This document shows positions 1 through 10,599 of a stretch of DNA of 64,000 nt, piece by piece. Under the pieces are notes generated by a model, which was not told the origin of the DNA, did not search any database, and was given only the letters and a program-made list of their open reading frames with translations. Numbering within the stretch: position 1 is the stretch's first letter; the number at the start of each line of letters is the position of its first letter. The position numbers and the translations under genes are program-made. Origin of the DNA: Pseudopyrenochaeta lycopersici (taxonomy: Eukaryota > Ascomycota > Dothideomycetes > Pleosporales > Pseudopyrenochaetaceae); assembly GCA_003313425.1 (NCBI GenBank), contig NHZP01000004.1, positions 868,001-932,000 of the forward strand, in the 5' to 3' direction.

Positions 1-1
1 G

Positions 2-202
2 CATCAAACGCTCGCTATATATGGGGACCAAGATATATTCACATCTGCAAAAAAGACCCGAGACTGGTCGGAGCAACTCAAAGCCGAGACGGGATCCCGA
101 TTTTCAAGTATTGAAGTTGAGGGAGCTGGCCACTTTTGGGTCGAGAAAGGAGTTGAAGAGAAGCTAAGAGCTGCATTGAGGGAGTGGGAGCTTGGGGTAT
201 GA
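2..202 (+). CDS. alpha/beta hydrolase, C-terminal fragment (runs off the left edge)
   Basis: The frame is open from the window edge to a TGA at 200-202, giving 66 residues of C-terminus. It reads LAIYGDQDIFTSAKKTRDW and then EVEGAGHFW. This is the usual end of an alpha/beta hydrolase: a late strand carrying an Asp (GDQD) and the catalytic His in a GAGHFW motif, followed by a terminal helix with a Lys/Glu-rich tail. The nucleophile elbow lies outside the window, so substrate and start cannot be given. Similar fungal proteins are small cytosolic hydrolases or prolyl-oligopeptidase-like enzymes. The fold call is fairly safe; the specific enzyme is unknown. Confidence 0.7.
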   Translation, partial: HQTLAIYGDQDIFTSAKKTRDWSEQLKAETGSRFSSIEVEGAGHFWVEKGVEEKLRAALREWELGV

Positions 203-1219
203 GTATAGTTTGCCAGTTGGCATATATAGATCAACAAGGAGCATGTAATTAATGGTATATAATACGGAAGCTGGCAATCAGTCAACAGCATCATTGTGAG
301 ATAGGACTAGAAAATTTGGCTGCTCTTAGGCAATGTAAATAATAAACTATCGCTTTGCGCCTTTCTCTCCCATGCTTCCCTGAATGCTTCCCACCATCAT
401 CCTCTAAATCTCATGATCAATCGGTGTGAAATCGAGTTCAGAAATAAGTAAAGGTTTGTATCGCAGAAGTCCCACCCTCGTTTGTTCCACCCTTATATTC
501 AAAGATGCATCACTCAATAGCTCTCAGTAATCTGCATATCCTTTGCATAGCCTTTCTTCGATACTGAATTCAAACACTCCAGCTCCAGTCCTGCAGCCTG
601 TAAATAACAATTACTTACAACCGTGTAGTATTGCATGCCTGTCTTTCGCTGGTTGAAAGGCGTTCTTGCTCCATCACTTGCAGGTATAGCATCCCGACGT
701 TAGAAACCGTGCTGTCAGAGCTTGTGGACGTTTCTTTATTATGACCTATCCCCCATGCAGCTTTGGCCAAGGCAAAGAAGTCGGGGACATGGACATGTGG
801 TAGGATCCAACGGCCAGATCAGACAGCGTGCTACACTCGAACTCCAATGGTGTTTCGATGCCAAAAGTACAAAATTATCCTACTTTCACAGACTGAGCCC
901 TGCGCCAATCCCCAAACTAAGGATCGTCCATAGCAATTGTGCAGGGGAAAGCATCTAGGTTGGGTTGGGTCGGCATGATAGTAAGGACTTCGATCTTCTG
1001 GTCGCTCGAATCCCAGAAAGCCACATTTAACACCGTGCAGATAAGACTCAAATGGTGCATAACACTGAGGTAAAAACTTCGTGGTTGTTGATGATGAGGA
1101 TGACTAGGCACACTTTCCTTGCTTAAGTGACTTTCTGAATGACCCATTTACGCTAAATGCATCTCAGAAAGACTAGATACACCAGGATGGGGAACAGCCG
1201 CGATCCAACGTCCGCGATT
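203..1219. other. intergenic region, no gene recognised
   Basis: About 1 kb between the hydrolase stop and the HET relic. Only short ORFs without family character are present (for example 722-958 plus and 917-1147 minus). I see no tRNA, repeat or clear relic here. Confidence 0.5.
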
Positions 1220-1670
1220 CTAATAACAACTTCGTCCTGCAACTAGCCAAATAGTCTGCCGCAGTTCAAGGAAGTCGTTCAATACCAAATGCCCCTGGAT
1301 GCAAATACGAACATTTCTAGCTTGCGAGTAGGTCTCGTCCATCAAACCGACTACGTAGTTGCGTTCATCTACATTCGTGTGATCATTGCCCGAAGATGAC
1401 TTTCAGGGCAGTAATTTGGTCATAAACATTGTGTATATGGGCACAATCTACAAAGCCGATCTACCAAACCCGCCTGTGGAGTCTACGTTGCATCGATTGA
1501 GGAGAGTCGCATTGCAGTCTGTGGTGATTGAAATTGTTCCATGATGGATAGAATGATGCCGCCTGCCCTCCCGACCCTGTGTGGCCCAGGTGTAACTGGT
1601 GGCATCGTACTGGAGTTCGTTCTCCACGTTGACATGATTTTCGTACCGAGTGCGCCATCTTCCGTGGTGG
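1220..1670 (-). pseudogene. decayed HET-domain gene fragment
   Basis: Reading the minus strand in one frame gives two blocks that match the start and middle of a HET domain. The first (about 1587-1609) reads YDATSYTW, corresponding to the family's Y-x-A-L-S-Y-x-W-G, and is followed by HHGTISITTDCNATLLNRC, corresponding to the 'I-x-V-N-G...V-T-x-N-L-x-x-A-L' strand and helix. The second block, DERNYVVGLMDETYSQARNV (about 1310-1370), corresponds to 'E-R-x-x-Q-V-x-L-M-x-x-I-Y-x-x-A'. An in-frame TAG at 1448-1450, a further TGA between the blocks and a TAG at 1220-1222 break the frame, and the WIDAICIDQ-type core between them is unrecognisable. It lies directly 3' of the intact HET gene on the same strand, so it is probably the remnant of a tandem paralogue. 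Confidence 0.6.
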
Positions 1671-1680
1671 AAGTCTAAAT

Positions 1681-3560
1681 CTAGTAAATTATAATCGATT
1701 GGGTGCCTCGAGCATCCATTCGACGGAATGGATCAAAATGCCACTCTTTTGCGTTACCGGCCCCTGTTTCGGCCCAGCAGTCTAATTGACGCAAGCCAAG
1801 CAGATAACAGTCGCCCAAGATTGCGTACTTGCGATCGTCCAACGATCTAAGAATAAGAGGAACCGTGCAGCCGTCGATTGCCCAAACAGTATCACCTTCT
1901 TCGAAGCAAGTGCTACCTACAGCAGGAAGGTACCCAGCCCGGAATAACTTCTTGGTTTCTTCGAGGCGGTTGAGCTCAGTGCAAAATGAAGCAAGATCAG
2001 TTCGGGCAGACGGTGAAAGCGTGCTAGGGGCGGACAGTCGTGTTTTCGATTGGCCTTGACATGATGTCTCCTGTACCTGTGGGGGAGCTAAAAGCCATCG
2101 AAACTCTGGTGGCCAGAACGGTGGATCAATTTTTTGGTTCATCAGCATCGCAAGCCGATGACTGAACATCCTCGGAGACGGCCATGATGATGTTTGACCC
2201 TCCTTCAGACCCTCATTCTGGCGGCTTATGCCGTCAATAGTCCCAATACAGTGCGCCCGAACGGTAATTTGAGGCCTGGATGAGTATGTGGAGTTCCATA
2301 CTGACGGAACGTAGACCACTGCGTTCGGCTCACTCAAATATGCACGACGTTGACCCGTGAGTTTGTTCATAGATCTCCACGGTCCTATTTCAAAAGATTG
2401 AAATTGGGAACGGATTGTGGTGTCGCTTTGGTGTTCTGTCCAGTCTGGCACCCAGGTCGGCAGACGTCCTTCCGTGTGTCTGGCGCCGAGGGATGTTGAT
2501 GCGTATGCTAGAATGTCGAGATCCTCCCGGTAAATAATAATGGCTGCAGCAGCGTAGGTGAACACTTCTTCTACACTCTGTGAATAATCTACTCTAATCA
2601 AGCTCTGCAGACGCTCGCCCGTCAGGCCAAGCAAACCGTACACTTTATCTAAACGGTAAAGTACGAAGTCAGTGTATGTCTCATATCCAACATGTATGTC
2701 GAATGTTACATACCTCTAGGGTCAGTAGAGAAACAGTTACGCGATATATGCAACATAGTGAGCAAGTCCCTTGTTGAGGCATTGACAACAGGATCCCAAG
2801 CCAACGGACCAGGTGTATGCAATCCATGTGCTCTGGCTCGTCCTCGGATGCGACATAGAAGCTCCGAGTCAAGATGACATGCTACGTTCCCAGTGACCAT
2901 CAATACTTTCTGAGCCAATGCCACCTCTTGAATCACCCACACGCGAGAAGCCCACCGCTTTGCAAACAACTTCTTCAACGCCAGGACGCGTTTCGCGCTA
3001 TCTGTCCATAGGCTGCGAGAACCAAAGCCGAGGTCTTCTTCACCCAAGTATGCCAGGACTTGTGACGCGTTTGAATAAACTTCAGCCATGAGTCCAACTT
3101 GGTAACTGCGTTCTGAGCGGTTACTTTGATCAATACAGATAGCATCTATCCATAAAGTTCTTTCATGTGACTCGTCCCTCAGCCTGCGCAGCGCAGACAT
3201 ACAGTTTACAGTCACCAGCAAATCTGCAGTTTCTGTTTCTCCTACATATGCACATGCAATGCGCTTTGAAAGACTAGAATCTCCGTCTTCTGTTGACCAA
3301 GTGTACCTAAGGTAGAGATCAGAAACCAATTTGTCTCACATACATGACACCGAGATTTTTACATACGATACAGCTTCGTACTCGACTTCAAACTGAAGAC
3401 TAGCATGGAAAATGTCACAGCGGATCGGATCCTGGAAGTTCCCAGGATAGAGACTGAGTAGGCGGATGTCCTCCCCATCAGCATAGTGCAATGGCCGGTA
3501 ATAGAAGTCACGGCAGCGCCCTGGGCTCGGCGGCAGATCGTATGCGATTCGTTCCATCAT
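1681..3560 (-). CDS. HET-domain (heterokaryon incompatibility) protein, three exons
   Basis: Exons are 3560-3367, 3306-2714 and 2648-1681 on the minus strand. Both introns (60 and 65 nt) begin GTATGT. The product is 584 aa. HET landmarks occur in order: RLLSLYPG near residue 43; YEAVSYTW across the first junction; TLWIDAICIDQ near 115; ERSYQVGLMAEVYSNASQVL; RWASRVWVIQEVAL near 180; and DPRDKVYGLLGL across the second junction. HET proteins act in fungal non-self recognition and cell death; the domain is TIR-related and can act as the toxic module. Partner and trigger are unknown. I chose the ATG at 3560 (MMERIAYDLPP). The frame stays open upstream to 3635, but only from a GTG. The third exon lacks similarity I recognise, as is usual in this family. 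A HET relic sits just downstream. Confidence 0.85.
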
Positions 3561-4717
3561 TTTATTAGAACTCGCCTCAGCTTCGTTGAGTCTGGACAGA
3601 GTAGGGGGCACCGTGGCGGAGTGAGGGTTTACCACCAGGTCGAATTTGTGCGGACTCGGAACGTTTCACCGGTAACGGAGACATTGCGCAAGAAGCATGT
3701 CGGCTCAAAAGAGGATGAGCGATGGCTCCATGGTGATTACAGCAGGCAGGAGCGTTCCAGTCGCATATACAGGTCGATTGTAGGAGATCTTGTATATCGA
3801 GAGACCGTGGAAAGTGGTCAGGGCTCTGGCCGATTCATGCGGGTGCGGCTGGACGCGTGGCTGTGGCTGTGGCGTGGGGCTGATGCGAGGATCCACTTAT
3901 GGCCGCGACCTCGAATAGTAACTGCAAGCCTGTTGACGAAGTATACACATATCGAGATCTGTATGAACGCACCAACAGTACGCAACGCAAAGCCACAGAT
4001 GGTACTACGTCGCAACACGCTAAGGCGGGTGAGCTTGCCAGATTTGGGTATGTTCGGATCCTTACCACACGTGCTTCTGATTACTCTGGACTTCATTCGA
4101 CCACCTTCTACATTCCCGCATTCATTGATAATATCGCTATAGAAAGTATACGCCTACATTTGCATTTGATCCTAACAGGCTTCAATTCTGGGTTCTGTCA
4201 CGCTTCCTACATCACCCTATTCATTTCCACTATTCTGGGCGGGTCCAGCCATATTTTGGATGCGGGGCCAGATTTGAAACGACAAAACAAACAGAATTTG
4301 GAACTTATACATGAACAAGGCATTAGTTTATTTGTTGAACATCGACTTGCTCCTCATCTTCCCTCCAAAGGGCGCATTTAGGGGGCCACAGGCAAGTTGA
4401 TTGGGGACGCTGGATCCCACGTAATCCTGGCTTGATCAGGATTGTGTCCAGACCTGCACCCTATTCCTACTCCAGATGTATATGCACATGAGTTCGCAAG
4501 TCCGCATCAATAGCTTTGAGTCATCACTACAGATTGGCCATTTCCTTACCCTTAACAGGCGTCAGCCGCCCTTTACGAAGCGGAACTCCGCAAACAATCT
4601 GATTTCCTCGACACCAGCACAGCCTGAGCTGTAAATATAAATGAAACGATGCGTAGACCTCTGTAGTGAACATTATTCAATTCAGCGGCAGCAGGAAACA
4701 TAAATCACATTATCACA
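3561..4717. other. intergenic region, no gene recognised
   Basis: It holds the 5' region of the HET gene and the promoter of the DUF1330-like gene. The longest ATG-started ORF (3899-4381 plus, 160 codons) has no recognisable family, signal peptide or splice context and is not called. Confidence 0.5.
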
Positions 4718-5140
4718 ATGCCTTGCCTACCTATCAACTACGAAAATCTTGCCTCAGCGTCCTCCACCTTCGACCCGACTAAACCAATATACATGCTTAA
4801 CCTCTGGAAATTACGCTCGGTAGCGTCATACCTCCCTGAGCATTCGGCTCTCGCCGGCTCGCCATGTTCCGGCAAAGAGGCCATGGATCGCTACCGCGCC
4901 GCCCTCAACCCGCTGCTTCCGCCGAACGCTGCGGTGCATTTCATGAGCAATCCTATCGCCAGAATCGTTGCTCCGGAAGGCGAGAATTGGGATGTTGTTG
5001 CAATCATCAAATACGAAAACCTTGAAGGCTTCAAGAAGATGGTGGAGTGCGACGAGTATAAGAAAGAAGCGGAGCCGCATCGATTGGCGGCATTAGATGA
5101 TTTCAGACTTTTTATGTTAGATAAGCATGAAGAACTGTAG
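4718..5140 (+). CDS. DUF1330-like dimeric alpha/beta-barrel protein
   Basis: A single-exon gene of 140 aa. The protein has the ferredoxin-like dimeric alpha/beta-barrel pattern of DUF1330/EthD-type proteins: a first strand PIYMLNLWKLR, a helix GKEAMDRYRAALNP, strands HFMSNPIARIV and WDVVAIIKYENLEGFKKMV, then a helix with PHRLAALDDFRLFML. No signal peptide or membrane segment is visible, so it is probably cytosolic. Proteins of this fold are small enzymes or chaperone-like binders, and the substrate cannot be inferred. The start codon follows an A-rich leader (atcacaATG). The nearest neighbours are a HET gene upstream on the opposite strand and a long gap downstream, so context gives no functional hint. 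Confidence 0.7.
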   Translation: MPCLPINYENLASASSTFDPTKPIYMLNLWKLRSVASYLPEHSALAGSPCSGKEAMDRYRAALNPLLPPNAAVHFMSNPIARIVAPEGENWDVVAIIKYENLEGFKKMVECDEYKKEAEPHRLAALDDFRLFMLDKHEEL

Positions 5141-6762
5141 CTTCTAGCGTACGAGGATTCTTCTTATACAGAACAGGAGATAGTGGATCTCAAGGAAGAA
5201 AAGCTAGCGTAGAAAATTCAATGCTACGTTACCAGTTAGTCTCAGAGGCTTAATGTGTTGTAGGAAGTAGTACACAGGAGCAAGAAAATATAGTGAATTA
5301 TCAAAATTACCAATACAGAAGTTATAAAGTTGATGACAGCCGAAGACAAGATACAAATCATGGAACTGAAACCAGAGTCATTCAGTTATGGTCGTATCAG
5401 CCATCACACACAGCCCCGTTTTGGAGGTTTTCTCTCAACAGCGTTGAAACTCGGAGAAAAATAAAATTATTCGATACTGTAGGCGTAGAGCTTCGCGGAG
5501 GCATGGGGCTGCTATCCAGGTGTTCTTCTGGGACTGAGGTGGGCCGCTTAAGATTCAAGTAAATACCGAAAGCTATTTCGGGTCTCTTTTGGGGGAAATA
5601 ATAATCCAATAGCATTTAACTAACAAAGTAGCAGCCATTGAAATGTATTTCTACAAAAAGTTATTCAAGCGAAAGATGTTAAGTTCCTTGTCTAATATTC
5701 TACCATTCAGTCTGTCTAGCGCCTGTCTCTGATATCATCCCTACCTACCTGACATGGCACCGACAGCCATGCTCAAACTAACCAGTTCTCCTAAGAGGAA
5801 TATTCCTAGGCTTTGAAACAGCCCGTATAACTGATGGGATGCCTTTACAGAACTTGTTTGTCACGCGTGAATATCAGGATTTCATTTTGCCCAATCAACA
5901 GTCCAATCGCGGGCAACTCAAGCGTCATTTAGAGGATTCTGCATTCATTTAGTGGATTAAACTAGAGGGGAGAATCCTAATAGTTGACATGGTTATGCGC
6001 TCGATTGGGCGGCTGGAGAATTTGCCTCATCCCACCCTTCTTTGGCCTGAAGGAAAGCTGGACATCGCCAATTCGTGGTACAGAATGAGTGGAAGCATCC
6101 CGAAGTACCTGGTACTAGAGAAAGAATGATATCATTAAATAATCTTGCACCAATGTCAAGCGGTATCACGCGGAACCAACGTCCGCTCACCGTCTTGATG
6201 CCGAGGCGAAGGCGCGTGAAAGGCGGGGCCCCGTAAAAACCCCTGTCCTTCATAACCAGGAACGGCCCTGATCCTCGTAAGCTTTCGGAGCTTTAGACTT
6301 TTACAGATAGTACTTCACTGAACTTCCGAGAATATGCTTTCTATAAATCGGAGATCACCATAGATGTATATTGCGATCTGGGAATACCGGGGGAAGCGGA
6401 TGGAATTGAATGCAGAAGTCAGATCATGCGTTTTGAGTTGTAAGCTTCGTGCTAAGCGGTAATTGTAAAGTTAGTTAGACAAGTCAGCTTAAGCATTTCA
6501 TCATTGGTTGGTAGTTGAAAATGCCTTGGAATCTTACCTCTGAATCCATGTCAGTACTTTAGCGAAGATCATCATACCGGCATGTAAAGAGGACCTCGGG
6601 ATTTCGCGGCGGTAATGGGGTACCATGTGAATTGTAGCGAGAGATGTATGTATATATGCGTTCTGGACGTCCTAGCACTTCGATTTCAAAGCTGCCTGAT
6701 CAGTACGTGTTCCTCCCTGGCCTCAATCCCATCATCCCCCGATTTAGACCCAGATAGTCAAG
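5141..6762. other. intergenic region, no gene recognised
   Basis: About 1.6 kb, moderately AT-rich in its first part (5200-5700). The short ORFs (5293-5562 plus, 5397-5615 minus, 5993-6253 minus) lack any family signature. The last 100 bases are pyrimidine-rich, as is common before fungal start codons. Confidence 0.5.
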
Positions 6763-7372
6763 ATGCGTTTCTCAACTATCTTCATGTCTCTTCTGACCGT
6801 TGGCTTGTCCATCCCGATCGTGCCTCGCGCTGGCACGGAAAATCTTGCACCTCAACTTCTTGAAACCATCAAGGACCTAAATACCGCGGTCACCGGTCTC
6901 ACGGCAGCAGTCAACAACTTCGACGGCTCTCTTCTTGGCCTTTTGCCCCAAGCTCTGGCCGTTGTGGCCGCTGAGGCAAAGGTTGACGTCACGATACTCA
7001 AGGCTACTCATATCACATCAGAAAGCTCTAGCTTCACTGCGGAGCAGAGTCTAGATATTGTCTTGACTTTGGCCAGTCAAATCGACCCAATCAATGCATC
7101 TCTAAACGCATTGAAGGCAAAGGTATGCATTGCTGCTCATGCGGGCCGAACAACAGGACAACCCAGCTAACAGCTCAAAGTACGCGGTATTCAAGAAGAC
7201 GCTTACTGCTCCTATTGTGCTACTGGACCTCAAAATCTTGAAGGCACACACCGGTGATCTCATTTCTGCGTTGAAGGAAAAGGTTACACCAGATAATGCG
7301 GGTCTTTTAGATCTCGGTGCTAATCTTCTTAATGGAGCCTTTGATGCTGCAATTGCTGTTTACCAGGGTTGA
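6763..7372 (+). CDS. HsbA-like secreted cell-wall protein, two exons
   Basis: Exons are 6763-7122 and 7181-7372. The 58-nt intron starts GTATGC, has a branch-like GCTAAC about 10 nt before the acceptor, and joins in phase 0. The product is 183 aa. An N-terminal signal peptide (MRFSTIFMSLLTVGLSIPI) is followed by an all-helical, Ala/Leu/Val-rich, cysteine-free domain with DLNTAVTGLTAAVNNFDGSL and later DLKILKAHTGDLISALKEKV. This matches the hydrophobic surface-binding protein A / Mp1p galactomannoprotein family, whose usual length is about 180 residues. Such proteins are secreted or wall-bound; some bind hydrophobic surfaces and recruit hydrolases, and Mp1p binds lipids. The role in this fungus is inference. 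Confidence 0.85.
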
Positions 7373-8004
7373 TGTTGGGGTGCTAATGATACCATGGGAG
7401 TTCTAAGTTTCTGTCCTACCTGACAGCTTGAGAAATGAAAAAAAAAATCCAGTTTATTTCCTTTTGCTTACACCAGGTGTAAAACTGTTTACTAAAGTGT
7501 CTTGGGTCAGTACAAGAAGCGATCATTAAGATAATATCAAACATTACCGTATCAATGATTGAGAGACATTCTTGCCATCTTTATGAGCTATTCAAGGCTT
7601 ATTTCATAAGTCGAGAACGTACGAAATCATGAAACCAAACTGGGCAAATACTTTGTTTTTTGAACTTGTGTTGCCATTCAGTCTTGTCAGGTTGAGTTCT
7701 TCTTTCTGTTGCTCATACAAGAAAATCTTCACTTCTGCTTGCACAAGCCTCCTTCCTCATTTCACAAGGAGAATGGGATACTCATTTGATTAGAAAAATT
7801 AGGTCCATTACACCCTGAATAGATCTCAAAGTAACTACCAATGATCCGCGCACTCAGACTGGACCCACTTTCCAGCTACTCCATTAATTATACCACTACC
7901 AAAAGCATGACGGGCACATGTTCTCTATCAAGATAAAACCAAAAAACAGTCATTTCCGCAACGTCGCCCAAAACCTTTTCCATTAAACCAATCATAGCCG
8001 ATTC
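7373..8004. other. intergenic region between convergent secreted-protein genes
   Basis: AT-rich 3' flanks of two convergent genes. A short poly-A run lies just after the HsbA-like stop (about 7436-7446). No ORF of interest. Confidence 0.5.
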
Positions 8005-8412
8005 TCAAGGACAAATACCAAACCCCTGCGCCAGGCCCTGGAGCTCCGAAGAGCAAGCTAGGCAGTTGCACACCTGTTGAGTACATTAGTAGCTCCACAA
8101 TACGCACTACACTTACTCTAACGATAGACTCACTGTGTTCAATGGCGCACATTGCGACACCTTCGTGAACTCGCCAGCCCCCAGAGTCTCCAATAGACAA
8201 GGTAGTTGGACGAGCATTCCAACGCATTTCCACCCGCAGCCCTTGGCTGCAGATGCATATTCAAGAGTCCTGGCCAGTTCGGCAAACTGAGAATTGTCTC
8301 GAGGAGTGACAAAAGTGACGTCGGCGCCTCGCTCTGAGAGCTTGTCATAATGGCCTGGCAATGCAAAAGCAGTTGCAGCAAGAATGGGAGCAAGGATAGA
8401 TAGGAACCGCAT
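8005..8412 (-). CDS. small secreted cysteine-rich protein, two exons
   Basis: Exons are 8412-8134 and 8073-8005. The 60-nt intron starts GTGAGT, has a GCTACTAATG branch-like site and ends CAACAG; phase is 0. The product is 115 aa. A signal peptide (MRFLSILAPILAATAFALPG) precedes a mature chain whose last 60 residues hold eight cysteines: AAKGCGWKCVGMLV, LPCLLE, VSQCAPL, VCNCLACSSE, and a terminal GFGICP. Without the intron the frame stops early and loses four of the cysteines, which supports the splice call. The spacing resembles fungal calcium-binding-protein-type (CBP1-like) or other small secreted disulphide proteins, but I cannot assign a family. An apoplastic, possibly effector-like role is inference. 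Confidence 0.7.
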
Positions 8413-10599
8413 ATTGAGACTCTTGACAAATTTTCAATCAAGAGGCTTTGTGATTTTATTGAATAGTGTAATTGGGAACAATGATAGATGTAAAAGGGAG
8501 AACAGGTTGCTTTTTAACACTCAAGTCTTCATAAAATAGGATTTTGTGACCCATGAAACAGGCTCTCTATGCACGCACAAATATATGGAAATCTCTCTAA
8601 TAGTCGTCATCTACTGAATTTCTCCGCTTACAAGGTGTTTGGATATTCTTTGTCACACGACAAATCGAAGTCACGGTCGTCCGGGAATGCCCTCTGCATG
8701 GCGCCAACGAGCCGAGAGCATGTTTCTCGACCCATCTAGATAAACAATAGTATCTGGGCATTTTATGGCGAGAAGAGCTTTGCGGCGTGCCCGTGTTACA
8801 CAAATCTTATGCTCTGCAGCAGTATCTCACTTGAGGCCAGGTTGGACTACTATGGGACCTTGTTTGGGCAGTATCACAGATTACACGAGCCATTGAGTCT
8901 TTCGTGCTCTGAAGCTAACGACCGGTGAATGTCATGCATTCCAATGCAGGCCAGACTCAGATCCACTGGACCCTTGCGCTACTGCCACCCTAGGGCTGAG
9001 AGTTCAATGCAAAGATGACTGAACCAACATTCCTTTTTCTATTGGTAGCTGTGTGTCCCTACTTCTCCTTGAAGATGTACCAAATCGAAAGCGGTGTGGG
9101 GTCTCAATTTTTCGTCCGTAAGCTGCATCTTGACCTTCCCTTGCAAAAGAGTTCGAACTCCATAAGATCAAAGCTCATCTGTGCTTCCTGTCGTCGCACC
9201 AAGGACGATATGTACCGAGGGCTGGGTTCTATAAACTATGGTGGGATACCCTGAGCTTTACGGGCAAGCTTCCATTGCTCTGCGTCCAAGTTTTGACTGT
9301 AAAGATGGATGGGTACGCCTGATGGAAGCTTTGATATTCTAGCATTATAGCCTGAGTGACCAAAAATAGTAATTCAACATTTGGAGGGAGATGCATTGCG
9401 CAGTTCTAAGCTAAGGTAATCCGGTCAACGGCATACGAACCTAATCTTTTCACCTTGCGACCAGAATAGACATGAAATATTGCGATAGCGTGTTATGTAA
9501 ATAGGGTAAATAAAAATAGGTGTTGGTATCTGGCTTGCTTGTGATGACGGTCAACATAAAAGGCGAATGCAAGGGGCTCAAAAGATGGTTGATACCTCAT
9601 AAATTTCCAAGGTGGCACTACCTCAGACCTCAGGGACGTCCATAATTGAACTCTGGTTTCATGGATTCGGAGCATAACTTTGAGCACCGATTCCCGTGAC
9701 AAAGGTAGTGTGTCAAATTTATTGACCACAACAATCGGGGCTTGCTGCGAACGCAACCTAAGCCATTTCAAATACAAGGGTCTTGATTGGGATTACTGAT
9801 GGCCTATGAAGGGACAGGAAGTGATTCTTGCCTCGAGATAAGAGATCCAGCAGTCTAACTGGCGACCTCAGCGAAGGAAAGACTAGCAATATCAATCAGA
9901 GAGTCACATCTTGTTGTCAAGCCATATACATGAGAGGACCTTGTCCCGTGCGTCACTCGCTCGACCAGTACACTGAATTTGTGTCACAGAAAGAATGATG
10001 GTTTTTTGGTCCTTCTCAATCACTAACATATCTCAAGGTTCCTGACGCGGCCCTGCGAATCAGAGCTCTCATGAGCCTACTTCGTGAGCTGCTACTGTTG
10101 ATCGTTTGACGAGCTGGCGAGCACTCATGTTTACAACTTGTGTTTGTAATTGAACTTCAGGATGGAGCAAGTTAGCTCCCTACGTGGATTTTAAGATGCG
10201 GGGTGCTAGAACGCCTGCGTTTGATCATCAAAAGATGATGCGACGGAGCCAGTTATCTGCTTGATTGAGACAATGCCATTCCTAGGGCCCTACACCAATG
10301 ACGAATGCTTATCTTCATTCAACAATTCCTTAATCCAAGACAATAGCGCTCATATAAAGGCACTACTTGTCTACGCCTTCGTGGCTGTGCTATCTTGTTG
10401 CAATGCGATGAAGTAAGTGAAAGATGGGATGGGCGGTGGCTGAGCCGTCCACATTGTTCAGCTCCTGTCTAGCTAACAAACTAGTTAAACCTAAAGTTGC
10501 GCTCACCACATCGTCGCAAGATTATCTCTAATTGTCCGCAATATAAGTTTTTATTTCTGCAAAGCATCTTCAAGCCTCAACATCGTCAGTTGTACTTCG
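8413..10599. other. intergenic region, no gene recognised
   Basis: About 2.2 kb upstream of both the cysteine-rich gene and the intronless HET gene. Short ORFs (8597-8803 minus, 9015-9254 plus, 9493-9777 minus) show no domain or start/splice support. An AT-rich TATA-like stretch (about 10540-10556) precedes the HET gene. Confidence 0.5.

Noticed and set aside
3561..3635. Start of the HET gene at 3635
   Set aside because: The codon at 3635 is GTG. The first in-frame ATG is at 3560, just before the usual Pro-rich lead-in.
3899..4381. 160-codon plus-strand ORF
   Set aside because: No domain, signal peptide or compositional support; overlaps the likely upstream region of the HET gene.
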